Origin: UBA7672 sp963718145
Lineage (GTDB): Bacteria > Pseudomonadota > Alphaproteobacteria > Caulobacterales > Hyphomonadaceae
Length of the DNA stretch: 64,000 bases
Assembly: GCA_963718145.1 (NCBI GenBank)
Contig: CAVQYJ010000008.1
Span: 1 to 64,000, forward strand
Direction: 5' to 3'
Both the position numbers and the translations under genes were made by a program. This document shows positions 45,187-53,942 of this stretch, piece after piece. The number at the start of each line of letters is the position of its first letter. Positions within the stretch are counted from its first letter, which is position 1. The notes beneath the pieces were generated by a model, which saw only the letters and a list, made by a program, of their open reading frames with translations, made no database searches and had not been told where the DNA came from.

Positions 45187-45368
45187 GGGAACACTCCTCG
45201 GGAGTTACCCGAACGTTGAGCCAAACCGCGTTAAGGATTGGTCAATGGCATTTAAGAGTCCGCAATTCAAAGCTGTTGTTCCTGGTACGGCTCCTTGCGA
45301 CCGAGAAGGGGCGGTGAGTTCAATCGGTCATCCACGCGCGGCAACGTCATCGTCCGGAAACAGTCCGA

Positions 45369-47240
45369 CTAGGGTGTTACGATCCCGAACCAGAACTCGA
45401 ACTTGTCGAGAAGCGGCAAGAGCAGGGAAAGAGGTGTCCGGTCCCCGTCGATATCGGCTTCCTCCAGAGTGATCTCGTCGAGAATGAGCTTTGCAAGTGT
45501 CAGCCGGTCGAGGCGCAGTGTCGGCGTTGATCGCGCCGAAGCGGGTGTATGCCAGAGGACGGCATTCGACACTTGAACGCGGAAGCAGGCATCCTCGTCG
45601 CGAACATGAACTGTAAAGGCAAGCTCGATGTCTTGGGCTGCTTCTGCGTTGAGGCGCACGGAGCAGGAGTCGAGCAACTGATCTGCCGGTAGAGGGCGAA
45701 TCTGGCCAGCGGGTCCTGGGCGGCGGTCAGAAGTCGTTTTCGGCTTTCTGAGCTCCTGCGCGCCGGTCAGGTAGAAGGAGCGCCAGGGGCCGGATTCTGC
45801 CTGGTAGCCCATCTGTTCAAGCGCATCAGCCTGCAGCGCGCGGGCCTCTGCGTTGCTTGGGTCGGCAAAGACCAGGTGGTTCACGAGTTCGCCAACCCAT
45901 CGATAGTCGCCGCGAGCGTATGCCGCGCGCGCGTGCGCCAGCAGCGCATCTGGTCCGCCCGCAAGCGCCACATATCGCATCCCCGCCTCAACGGGAGGAT
46001 GGGGATGGAGGTGCGCAGGGTTGCCATCAAACCATCCAAGGTACCTCTGGTAGACCGCCTTGGCGTTGTGGTTGAGCGTGCCGTAGTAGCTGCGCGTGTA
46101 CCACTCGGAGTCCAGCGATGGAGGCAAGCGCAAGCGCTCGGCAATTTCTTCGGGAGTGTGTCCATGATTGGCCCAGCGCAGGGTCTGGTCATGCACGAAT
46201 TTGTAGAGGTCGCGTTGTTTCGAAAGATAGCTGCCGACGCGCTGAGCGCCCCAGCGCGGCCAATGATGGCTGGCAAACACCACGTCGCTTTCAGGTGCGA
46301 AGAGGTCGATGGCCTCGTTGATGTAGCGGCTCCAGGATTTTGCATCACGGACCTGCGCGCCGCGGGGCGTCAGTATGTTGTGCAAGTGGCAGGTGCAGTT
46401 CTCTGCAACGCAAAGTGCGCGGAATTGCGGGAAATGGAAATTCATCTCGGCGGGGGCTTCTGAGTCCGGCGTCATCTGAAAGACGATGTCCACGCCATCG
46501 ATGTTTCGTGTCTCACCTGTTCGCGTGATTGAATCCGTTGGCGGCACAAGCGAGACCGCGCCCATCGAGGTGGTCTTGCCAAGCCCGGCGTCGATGTGAC
46601 CACGCGGGCCGGCAGGCAGAAGAGCGCCGTACATATACGTAGCGCGCCGGCCCATGGCGTTTCCGGCCAGGATGTTTTCTGACGTGGCCTCCTTCAGGAA
46701 GCCCTCAGGCGCAAGTATCTGTAGGCCGCTGGCTATGTCCTCTCTGGACAGGACGCCGCGGACACCGCCGTAGTGGTCCACGTGCGAATGGGTGTAGATC
46801 ACTGCTTTGACGGGCCGCGGTCCGCGATGCAGTCGATAAAGAGCCAGCGCAGCAGCAGCCGGCTCGGCCGAGATCAGCGGGTCAACGACGATGACGCCCT
46901 CGCGCCCCTCGATGAACGTAATGTTGGAAAGATCGAATCCGCGGACCTGATAAAGGCCTGGCGCAATCTCGAAGAGACCGTGGATGGCGTTGAGCTTTGC
47001 CTGTCGCCATAGGCTCGGGTTTACGGAATCGGGGATCGGCGTCTCGTCGTTTTGGAAGGCGAATCGCTCCATGGACCAGATGATCCGCCCCGCATCGTTC
47101 CTGACCTCTGCGTTCGGAATTGTGCCGAGGAAACCGCGTCGCGCGTCGCGGAAATCCTCGCCGTCATCGTGCGGCAGAGATGTCTCCAAAGCTGCGTTCG
47201 CCGCGCGTGTCGCCTCAGTTGCATCGTTGGGCTGGGTCAT
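45369..47240 (-). CDS. Alkyl sulfatase, metallo-beta-lactamase fold (SdsA1-like)
   Basis: A 623-residue alkyl sulfatase. The MBL domain carries THSHVDHYGG and the cluster AENCTCHLHN, GLGKTTSMGAVS and SHHWPRWG. The dimerisation domain follows (about 330-470), and the C-terminal 120 residues form the SCP2-like domain (LRLDRLTLAKLILDEITL). The metal cluster differs from the usual AENxTHxxHN: the first His of THxxH is Cys here. It should hydrolyse primary or secondary alkyl sulfate esters. No signal peptide is visible from ATG 47240, whose ribosome site is GGAGGG. Confidence 0.82.
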   Translation of the reverse strand: MTQPNDATEATRAANAALETSLPHDDGEDFRDARRGFLGTIPNAEVRNDAGRIIWSMERFAFQNDETPIPDSVNPSLWRQAKLNAIHGLFEIAPGLYQVRGFDLSNITFIEGREGVIVVDPLISAEPAAAALALYRLHRGPRPVKAVIYTHSHVDHYGGVRGVLSREDIASGLQILAPEGFLKEATSENILAGNAMGRRATYMYGALLPAGPRGHIDAGLGKTTSMGAVSLVPPTDSITRTGETRNIDGVDIVFQMTPDSEAPAEMNFHFPQFRALCVAENCTCHLHNILTPRGAQVRDAKSWSRYINEAIDLFAPESDVVFASHHWPRWGAQRVGSYLSKQRDLYKFVHDQTLRWANHGHTPEEIAERLRLPPSLDSEWYTRSYYGTLNHNAKAVYQRYLGWFDGNPAHLHPHPPVEAGMRYVALAGGPDALLAHARAAYARGDYRWVGELVNHLVFADPSNAEARALQADALEQMGYQAESGPWRSFYLTGAQELRKPKTTSDRRPGPAGQIRPLPADQLLDSCSVRLNAEAAQDIELAFTVHVRDEDACFRVQVSNAVLWHTPASARSTPTLRLDRLTLAKLILDEITLEEADIDGDRTPLSLLLPLLDKFEFWFGIVTP

Positions 47241-47670
47241 CGGTTCTACCCTCCGCGTTCTTCCGGCATCACAGGCGCCAAGCAAAGGATCGTTCCTGAT
47301 GATCCGTATGATGTCACGATGTCTTTTCTGAAATGGCTACAGCATCGGTGACTCGTCGGCTGATCCGGTCCGAGAGTGGCTTGGACCTGAGGTGGCGGGC
47401 GTGGCGTCGATGTGAATACTGCGATTTTGGAGAAGATACTTCGCGGCGGGTTCGCGGCGGCAAAAAAGCACCGGCCAGTACGCTTTGGAATGTGCTCGCA
47501 GACTCTTCGTAACCCCAAAAGGCTTGGGCCAGGGAGTCGCCTGTCGATGGGGAAAGAGGCGGCGGCCGAGGCCACGATGGCCCTTGAATGCCGGGCGGGT
47601 CGAACGGGTGATTGCCTCGCGGCGCGGCAGGGGTATGCACTAGACATTCGTCACACAGGCAATCACTCAC
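47241..47670. other. Gene-free stretch
   Basis: A 430-base gap between the divergent alkyl sulfatase and aminopeptidase genes. I see no supported gene, RNA or clear promoter in it. Reading frames on both strands here lack ribosome sites and protein-like composition. Confidence 0.6.
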
Positions 47671-49035
47671 ATGCACCCAGCCTTTCTCTCCCATTCCACC
47701 TCCGCCATTCCGCTTGATCTGGTGACGGCCAAGGGCCTCGGGCCGTGGATCAAGTCGCAGGACGACCGCATGAAGGCGCTGGTCGATGCGGTGGGATTCC
47801 GGGCCGAGGCGGGGAAGGTGCTGGTGGCGCCTGCGCGTGACGGCGTGGTGGAGCGTGTGGTGGCGGGTGTGGGCGATGGTGTGGACGGCTATGTGCTGGC
47901 GGGTGTGGTGGGGAGCGTGCCGGGGGGCGACTATGTGGTGAGCGCGATGCCGCAGGAGATGGATGCGGAGACGCTGGTGATGGGGTGGGCGGACGGGGCG
48001 TACAGGTTCGTGAAGTACAAGGCGAGCGCGGAGAAGGTGCGGCGGCTGGTGCTGCCGAAGGGGGTGGATGCGGACGAGGTGTCGCGGCAGGCGGTGGCGA
48101 TCGACTGGTTGCGTGACATGGTGAATACGCCGCCGTGCGATATGGGGCCGGTGGAGATTGCGGCGGAGGCGGTGGCGCTGGCGCAGGAGTTCGGCGCGGA
48201 GGTCGCGGTAGTGCAGGGGGCGGAGCTCGAGGCGGGCTACCCGATGGTGCACGCGGTGGGGAAGGGTGCGGCGCAGGCGCCGCGGATGGTCGAGATCGCG
48301 TGGGGGAAGGCGGGCGCGCCGGTGGTGGCGATCGTGGGGAAGGGGGTGGCGTTCGATACGGGCGGGTTGAACCTGAAGGGCGGGGACGGGATGCGCCTGA
48401 TGAAGAAGGACATGGGGGGCGCGGCGCATGCGCTCGCGCTGGCGAGGCTGGTGATGGGCGCGCAGCTGCCCGTGCGGCTGGTGTGCGTGACGCCGCTGGT
48501 AGAGAATGCGATTGGCCCCGATGCGTTCAGGCCGAGCGATGTGCTGAGGACGCGGAAGGGGCTGACGGTCGAGATCGAGGATACGGATGCGGAGGGGCGG
48601 CTGATCCTGGCGGACGCGCTGACGCGTGCGAGCGAGCTGAAGCCCGAGCTGATCATCGACTTTGCGACGTTGACGGGCGCCGCCCGCGTGGCGCTGGGGC
48701 CGGACCTTGCGCCCCTCTACACCGACGATGACGGGCTGGCGGCCGATATCGCGGCGGGCTCAAAGGCGACAGGCGATCCGGTGTGGCGCATGCCGCTGTG
48801 GCCCGGATACGAGGGCGGGCTGAAGTCGCCGATCGCCGACATGAAGAATCTGGGCGACGGGCCAATGGGCGGGTCGATCACGGCGGCGCTATTCCTCAAG
48901 GCGTTCGTGTCCGCGCCGAGCTGGGCGCATTTCGACATCTGGGCGTGGCGGCCCGCGCGCTATGGCCGGCCGGCGGGGGCCGCCGCTTGCGGATTGCGCG
49001 CCGTCTGGTCCATGCTGAAGACGCGCTACGGCTGA
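47671..49035 (+). CDS. Leucyl aminopeptidase family M17
   Basis: A 454-residue dinuclear-metal aminopeptidase. Catalytic-domain motifs: GKGVAFDTGGLNLKGGDGM (metal Lys/Asp), KKDMGGAA, the M17 signature EIEDTDAEGRLILADAL (usually NTDAEGR), and the final GGSITAALFLKAF. The N-terminal domain is short, as in the M17B-like bacterial forms. It removes N-terminal residues from peptides in the cytosol. Codon use is extremely GC3-rich. The carboxylesterase gene follows ten bases after the stop. Confidence 0.88.
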   Translation: MHPAFLSHSTSAIPLDLVTAKGLGPWIKSQDDRMKALVDAVGFRAEAGKVLVAPARDGVVERVVAGVGDGVDGYVLAGVVGSVPGGDYVVSAMPQEMDAETLVMGWADGAYRFVKYKASAEKVRRLVLPKGVDADEVSRQAVAIDWLRDMVNTPPCDMGPVEIAAEAVALAQEFGAEVAVVQGAELEAGYPMVHAVGKGAAQAPRMVEIAWGKAGAPVVAIVGKGVAFDTGGLNLKGGDGMRLMKKDMGGAAHALALARLVMGAQLPVRLVCVTPLVENAIGPDAFRPSDVLRTRKGLTVEIEDTDAEGRLILADALTRASELKPELIIDFATLTGAARVALGPDLAPLYTDDDGLAADIAAGSKATGDPVWRMPLWPGYEGGLKSPIADMKNLGDGPMGGSITAALFLKAFVSAPSWAHFDIWAWRPARYGRPAGAAACGLRAVWSMLKTRYG

Positions 49036-49045
49036 GGCATCTCGC

Positions 49046-50611
49046 ATGATCACGCGCCGATTGTTCACCGCAATCATTGCCGGCCTGGCTGTGACACCGG
49101 TGTCGATTGCTACGCCGATGAAGAAGGACCCGACCGTCGCGGTTGCTTCGGGAAAGCTCAAGGGCAGGGCGAGAGGCGAGGTCGCAGAATTCCTCGGCGT
49201 GCCCTATGGCGGCGACACGCGGCCCATCCGCTTCCAGCCGCCGCGGCCAGCCGCGGCGTGGAAAGGGACGCGGGACGCGCTCGCCTTCGGGTCGGCGTGT
49301 CCGCAAGGGAGCGGCGCGGCCGGACAGGGCGAAGACTGCCTTGTCCTCAATGTCTGGACGCCGACACTCGAGAAATCCGCGAAGAAGCCCGTGCTCGTCT
49401 ATATCCATGGGGGCGGCTATTCTGGCGGTTCGGGGTCATCGCCGGTGACGGACGGGGCCGAACTGGCGCGGCGCGGCGACGCGGTCGTGCTGACGCTGAA
49501 CCACCGGCTCAACGTGTTCGGCCATCTCTACCTGGCGAAGCTGCGTGACGAGAGGTATGCGGCGAGCGGGAATTCGGGCCTGCTCGATCTCGTCCTGGCG
49601 CTCACCTGGGTGAGAGACAATATCGCGGCGTTCGGCGGCAATCCGGATTGCGTGACCGTGTTCGGCCAGTCGGGTGGCGGAGGCAAGATCGCCTGCCTGA
49701 TGGCGATGCCGGCGGCAAAGGGTCTCTTCCACCGCGCCTGGACGATGAGCGGACAGCAGGTGACCGCGCAGGGACCGAAAGGCGCAACAACTCGTGCGCG
49801 AGCGGTGATCGAGCACCTCGGAACGACAGCCGAAGGTCTGGGTGACCTGCCGGTTGATCGGCTGCTCGCCGGTCTCGCTGCACGCGATCCATCGATCGTC
49901 GGCAGTCGCGTCTATTGGGGACCGGTTTTGGACGACGTAAGCCTGCCGGTTCATCCCTTCTGGCCGGATGCGCCAAAGCAATCGTCCAGCATCCCGATGG
50001 TTATGGGCAATACGCGGGAAGAGACCGGTTCGCTGATTGCGATGGGCGATCCGTCAGTGTTCGCGCTGACCTGGGATACGCTGCCGGCAAAGCTCGAAGG
50101 CGCGATGGTGACCGACATCGACGTGGCGATGGTGGTGCGCACCTATCGCGAGCTGTTCCCGCAGATCACGCCGCCGCAGCTCTTTATCAAAGCGACGACC
50201 GCCGGAAGAAGCTGGCGCGCGCAGGTGATCGAGGCCGAGGCGCGGGCAAGGGATCAGGGGCCGACCTGGGTCTACCAGCTCGATTTCGCCAACCCGAGCG
50301 AGGGCGGAAAGTTCGGCGCCCATCACACGCTCGACATCCCACTGGTCTTCGCCAACACCGCCAAGAAAGAAGCCGAATCCGGCGATGGCGAGGGCGCGCG
50401 GAAAGTCGCGGCGACGATGAGCGACGCTCTCCTGCGCTTCGCCCGCAGCGGCGATCCCTCCGGCGGCGGACTGGGACAATGGCCTCGCTATGATCTTGTC
50501 CGCCGCGCAACGATGATCTTCGACGCGGACAGCCGCGTGGAAAATGATCCGCGGAAAGCCGAGCGCGAGCTGTTCGCCAAGGCGCCCTATATCCAGCCGG
50601 GAACGTACTGA
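49046..50611 (+). CDS. Exported type B carboxylesterase
   Basis: A 521-residue carboxylesterase. Residues 1-22 begin with MITRRLFTAIIAG, a twin-arginine-containing hydrophobic signal. Catalytic landmarks: EDCLVLNVW, oxyanion HGGGYSGG, nucleophile elbow FGQSGGG (Gln replaces the usual Glu of GESAGG), acid NTREETG and histidine GAHHTLD. Paralogue of the lipoprotein esterase at 27186. It lies between the M17 aminopeptidase and ddl and may share the aminopeptidase transcript. Confidence 0.85.
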   Translation: MITRRLFTAIIAGLAVTPVSIATPMKKDPTVAVASGKLKGRARGEVAEFLGVPYGGDTRPIRFQPPRPAAAWKGTRDALAFGSACPQGSGAAGQGEDCLVLNVWTPTLEKSAKKPVLVYIHGGGYSGGSGSSPVTDGAELARRGDAVVLTLNHRLNVFGHLYLAKLRDERYAASGNSGLLDLVLALTWVRDNIAAFGGNPDCVTVFGQSGGGGKIACLMAMPAAKGLFHRAWTMSGQQVTAQGPKGATTRARAVIEHLGTTAEGLGDLPVDRLLAGLAARDPSIVGSRVYWGPVLDDVSLPVHPFWPDAPKQSSSIPMVMGNTREETGSLIAMGDPSVFALTWDTLPAKLEGAMVTDIDVAMVVRTYRELFPQITPPQLFIKATTAGRSWRAQVIEAEARARDQGPTWVYQLDFANPSEGGKFGAHHTLDIPLVFANTAKKEAESGDGEGARKVAATMSDALLRFARSGDPSGGGLGQWPRYDLVRRATMIFDADSRVENDPRKAERELFAKAPYIQPGTY

Positions 50612-50722
50612 CGCCCCGCATCCGCCGCCTTTCTCAGCAAAACGAACTCCGTTACGCCTTGCCGTGTAAGCTTCCCGGTAACCTCGCGAGGCGCATAGCA
50701 ACCCTGCACGAAGGAGCACGCC

Positions 50723-51631
50723 ATGACCCGTGTCGCCGTCATCATGGGGGGCTGGTCGTCCGAACGGCCAGTGTCGCTGTCGTCCGGCAAGGGCATGGCG
50801 GAAGCCGCGCGCAAGTCCGGGTTCGACGTGGTCGAGATCGACGCCACGCGCAAGCTGGCGGAACAGCTTGCTGCGGCAAAGCCCGATGTCGCGCTGAACG
50901 CCCTTCACGGACCCTGGGGCGAGGACGGCTGCGTGCAGGGTGTCCTTGAAATCATGGGCATTCCCTATACCCACTCTGGCGTGCTCGCCTCGGCGCTGGC
51001 GATGGACAAGGACAAGTCCCGCGCGGTCTATGCCCAGCATGGTCTCGATATCGCCGAGGGAGGCATGTTCGAGGTGGAGGACCTGGCGCGAGACCACATC
51101 TTCGAGCCGCCCTATGTCATCAAGCCGAATGCGGAGGGCTCGTCCTTCGGAGTGTTTATCGTTCGTAAAGGCGCGAACCGTCCGCCCAAGGAACTGACCG
51201 ATGGCACGTGGAAGTTCGGCAAACGGGCGCTCGTGGAAAAATTCGTTGAGGGCAGGGAGTTGACCGTCGGCGTCCTGGGCGACCGGCCGATGGCTGTCAC
51301 CGAGATCACGACTTTAAGGGAATATTACGATTACGACGCAAAATACCAAGCCGGAGGATCGCGTCACGTCGTTCCTGCTGACCTGCCAGCTGAGGTGACC
51401 AGGGCGGCGCTCGAAGCGTCGCTAAAGGCGCATCAGGCGTTGGGATGCAGAGGCGTCACACGGTCCGACTTTCGTTTTGACGACAAGGCGGGTCGACTGG
51501 TGATACTCGAGACCAATACGCAGCCGGGCATGACGCCCACATCGCTTGTTCCCGAACAGGCTGCGCACATGGGCATCGACTATCCCTCGCTCGTCCGCTG
51601 GATGATCGAGGATGCGTCATGCCCAAGGTAA
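50723..51631 (+). CDS. ddl: D-alanine--D-alanine ligase
   Basis: A 302-residue ATP-grasp ligase making D-Ala-D-Ala for peptidoglycan. Motifs: VIMGGWSSERPVSLSSG near the start, LHGPWGEDG, YTHSGVLASALAMDK, IKPNAEGSSFGVFIV in the ATP-binding loop, and LETNTQPGMTPTSLVPEQA near the C-terminus. AAGGAG lies six bases before ATG 50723. First gene of the ddl-ftsQ-ftsA-ftsZ set; ftsQ overlaps its end by 13 bases. Confidence 0.95.
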   Translation: MTRVAVIMGGWSSERPVSLSSGKGMAEAARKSGFDVVEIDATRKLAEQLAAAKPDVALNALHGPWGEDGCVQGVLEIMGIPYTHSGVLASALAMDKDKSRAVYAQHGLDIAEGGMFEVEDLARDHIFEPPYVIKPNAEGSSFGVFIVRKGANRPPKELTDGTWKFGKRALVEKFVEGRELTVGVLGDRPMAVTEITTLREYYDYDAKYQAGGSRHVVPADLPAEVTRAALEASLKAHQALGCRGVTRSDFRFDDKAGRLVILETNTQPGMTPTSLVPEQAAHMGIDYPSLVRWMIEDASCPR

Positions 51632-52527
51632 ACCGGCCGCGCCTCAAGGGCCCGGATTTTGACGACGAGGACGACCGGTACGCCGACAGCCCGGCGCCGG
51701 CCCCGAAAGTGCGCGCGCGCGACATCCCGTATTCCGTTGCCTGGTTTCGCGATCGGGTTGCGACCTACGCCCTGGGCACGGTGATCTGCGGCGCCACCAT
51801 GCTGACCCTGGCGATGTGGATGGGCGGAAGCCTGGGCGCCTTTGGCCGCAACTTCCAGAACGGCGTCGACGTCATTTTCCGGGCGGCCGGCCTGTCGATC
51901 ACCAAGATCAGTGTCATCGGACTCGATCCGCTGGTCGAGACCAAGGCCCGGGAAGTGGCAGGCGTGCACGTCGGCGGCAATATCCTGATGGCCGACCCTT
52001 ACGCCATCAAGAAGAATGTCGAGCAGCTCGAAGCCGTGTCGGGCGTCAAGGTCCATCGCTTCTGGCCGGACCAGATCACCATCATCGCCGACCCGCGCGC
52101 GCCGATTGCGCTGTGGCGCCAGGAAGGCGAGGACGGCTGGAAGGTGATCGACCAGAAGGGCCGCACGTTCGCGCAGGCCAGCGCCGACCAGTATCTCCAC
52201 CTTCCCCGCATCGTCGGGCAGGACGCCGCCAAATCGGCAGCAACCCTGGTGACCGCGATGGGCGACTATCCTGATCTCGCTGGCCGGATGGAAACCGCTT
52301 TTCGCGTCGGCGGCCGCCGCTGGGATGTGAAATTCCGCAATGGCGCAGATGTCGCGCTGCCGGATGACGAACGGCTGGTCGAGGCGCTGGGCGCCCTCAA
52401 CCTGATGCAGGCGCGCAGCCGCGTGCTCGATCTTCCCGTGACGCGGATCGATGCACGCCATCCCGAGCGCTTCGCGCTTCGACCGATGGCTGGCGTTCCG
52501 GACGTCCCCTCCCATGGGGGCGCATGA
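51619..52527 (+). CDS. ftsQ: Cell division protein FtsQ
   Basis: A 302-residue bitopic divisome protein. A cytoplasmic basic/acidic tail (residues 1-45) leads to one transmembrane helix (about 48-72), then the POTRA domain (DVIFRAAGLSITKISVIGL onward) and the beta domain in the periplasm (VHRFWPDQITIIADPRAPIA, WKVIDQKGRTFAQA). It links early and late division proteins. Position between ddl (overlap 13 bases) and ftsA (overlap ATGA) is the classic order. Confidence 0.92.
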   Translation: MPKVNRPRLKGPDFDDEDDRYADSPAPAPKVRARDIPYSVAWFRDRVATYALGTVICGATMLTLAMWMGGSLGAFGRNFQNGVDVIFRAAGLSITKISVIGLDPLVETKAREVAGVHVGGNILMADPYAIKKNVEQLEAVSGVKVHRFWPDQITIIADPRAPIALWRQEGEDGWKVIDQKGRTFAQASADQYLHLPRIVGQDAAKSAATLVTAMGDYPDLAGRMETAFRVGGRRWDVKFRNGADVALPDDERLVEALGALNLMQARSRVLDLPVTRIDARHPERFALRPMAGVPDVPSHGGA

Positions 52528-53828
52528 CGCCGATGTCGTCTCTCGCGCAGCGATCCAACGTCCGCGACCGCGCCCATGGGCGCGTTGCGACAATGGCTGC
52601 GCTCGACATCGGCTCGTCGAAAGTCACCTGCATGATCGCCCGCCGGGGCGATTCCACTGACGGCGAACCGCGCGTCGCCGGCTGCGGCGTGCAGGGCACG
52701 AAGGGGGTCCGGTCCGGCGCGGTCGTCGATCTCGACGCCCTGGAACGGTCCATTCGCCTGGCGGTTGAGCAGGCCGAGCGGGCCGCCGATGCGCGAATAA
52801 CCGAGGTCGTGCTCGGGGTTTCGGGACCGGATATCCGCTCCGACGTCGTCCGCGCCAGGCTCGCCATGGGCGGGCGAGAGATCACCGCCGAGCACATCCG
52901 CGACGCCCGGGTGGCTGCGCTGGAAAGCTTCAGGCCGGTGGGGCGGGAAATCCTGCATTCGGCGCCGCTGGGGTTCGCCGTCGACGGGACAGCCGGGATC
53001 AAGGATCCGCGCGGCATGTTCGCCGAGGCGCTGACGGCCAGCTTCCTGGTGGTTTCGGCCCCGACTGCGGGTCTGCGCAACATCGTCCAGTGTGTGTCCC
53101 GGGCCCATCTAAGCCCGACAGTCATCCTTGCGGCGCCCTTTGCGGCGGGCCTTGCCGTGCTGGTCGAGGACGAGGCCGAGCAGGGGGCCATGGTCATCGA
53201 TTTCGGGGCGGGGGTGACCTCGGCCGCGGCCTTCATGGACGGGGGGCTGATCCATGTGGAAAGCCTTGCAATGGGCGGGGCAAGGGCGTCCTCCGACCTG
53301 GCCCAGGGACTGGGTACGACCTTCGCTGCGGCGGAGCGGATGAAGATGCTCCATGGTGCAGTTGGGCTAACAGATGTGATCGCTCTGGAAATGGTCGATG
53401 CTCCCAAGCTGGGACCCGACGGTAGGCTCGAGGCCAACCAGTGTTCCCGGGCCGACATCGCCCAGGTGCTGCGTCCCCGGATCGAGGAAATCCTCGAACT
53501 TCTCGACAGCCGCCTCTCGAAGGCGTCGGCCAGCGGCCGGCCCTTGCCGAGACGCATCGTACTGACGGGCGGCTCGTCGCAACTGCCGTGTTTGCGGGAG
53601 CTTGCAGAGGATGTGTTCCGTGCCCCGGTCCGTCTCGCCAGGCCAGCAAACGTCAAAGGATTAGGCGAGACATACAGTTCTCCGTCTTTCGCGAGCGCTG
53701 CCGGGCTGCTACGTTGGGAACTCATGAGCACGCCGGACCCTTCACGGGGAGGCCCAGACCGGGGTGCTGGAGATCACGGCGAAGGCCTGTTCAAGCGTGT
53801 CACCGGCTGGCTCCAGGAAAATTTCTGA
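52524..53828 (+). CDS. ftsA: Cell division protein FtsA
   Basis: A 434-residue actin-like membrane tether for FtsZ. ATPase-fold phosphate loops: AALDIGSSKVTCMIAR and VIDFGAGVTSAAAFMDGG, with VLTGGSSQLPCL near the adenosine site. The C-terminal amphipathic membrane helix is RVTGWLQENF. Start ATG 52524 overlaps the ftsQ stop; the frame contains a second in-frame ATG six residues on, possibly a choice of starts. ftsZ follows after a 114-base gap that carries regulatory signals. Confidence 0.94.
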   Translation: MTPMSSLAQRSNVRDRAHGRVATMAALDIGSSKVTCMIARRGDSTDGEPRVAGCGVQGTKGVRSGAVVDLDALERSIRLAVEQAERAADARITEVVLGVSGPDIRSDVVRARLAMGGREITAEHIRDARVAALESFRPVGREILHSAPLGFAVDGTAGIKDPRGMFAEALTASFLVVSAPTAGLRNIVQCVSRAHLSPTVILAAPFAAGLAVLVEDEAEQGAMVIDFGAGVTSAAAFMDGGLIHVESLAMGGARASSDLAQGLGTTFAAAERMKMLHGAVGLTDVIALEMVDAPKLGPDGRLEANQCSRADIAQVLRPRIEEILELLDSRLSKASASGRPLPRRIVLTGGSSQLPCLRELAEDVFRAPVRLARPANVKGLGETYSSPSFASAAGLLRWELMSTPDPSRGGPDRGAGDHGEGLFKRVTGWLQENF

Positions 53829-53841
53829 GCCGGTTCCGGCC

Positions 53842-53856
53842 TTAACAGGCGCTTAG
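53842..53856. promoter_or_regulatory. CtrA-like box before ftsZ
   Basis: TTAA-N7-TTAG, one mismatch from the CtrA consensus TTAA-N7-TTAA. It lies in the ftsA-ftsZ gap, 87 bases before the ftsZ ATG. CtrA is known to repress ftsZ in Caulobacter; the site here is predicted by pattern only. Confidence 0.5.
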
Positions 53857-53885
53857 GCAAAACCGTCGATCTTCGCTGGTAAGAC

Positions 53886-53915
53886 CGGCCCCGTTCCGGA
53901 CGTTCCGGGGGGCCG
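53886..53915 (+). promoter_or_regulatory. Imperfect hairpin in the ftsA-ftsZ gap
   Basis: CGGCCCCG and CGGGGGGCCG can pair (with two extra G) around a loop of about 12 bases, 28 bases before the ftsZ ATG. It may attenuate readthrough from ftsA or lie in the 5' leader of a ftsZ-specific transcript. Confidence 0.35.
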
Positions 53916-53942
53916 ATCAGGGCGTGTGATTGAGGTTGCCTT

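Noticed and set aside
47412..47717. 101-codon plus-strand frame before the aminopeptidase
   Set aside because: No ribosome site, no protein-like pattern, and it overlaps the aminopeptidase start.
47314..48429. 371-codon minus-strand frame overlapping the M17 aminopeptidase
   Set aside because: His/Arg-rich shadow of a strongly GC3-biased gene.
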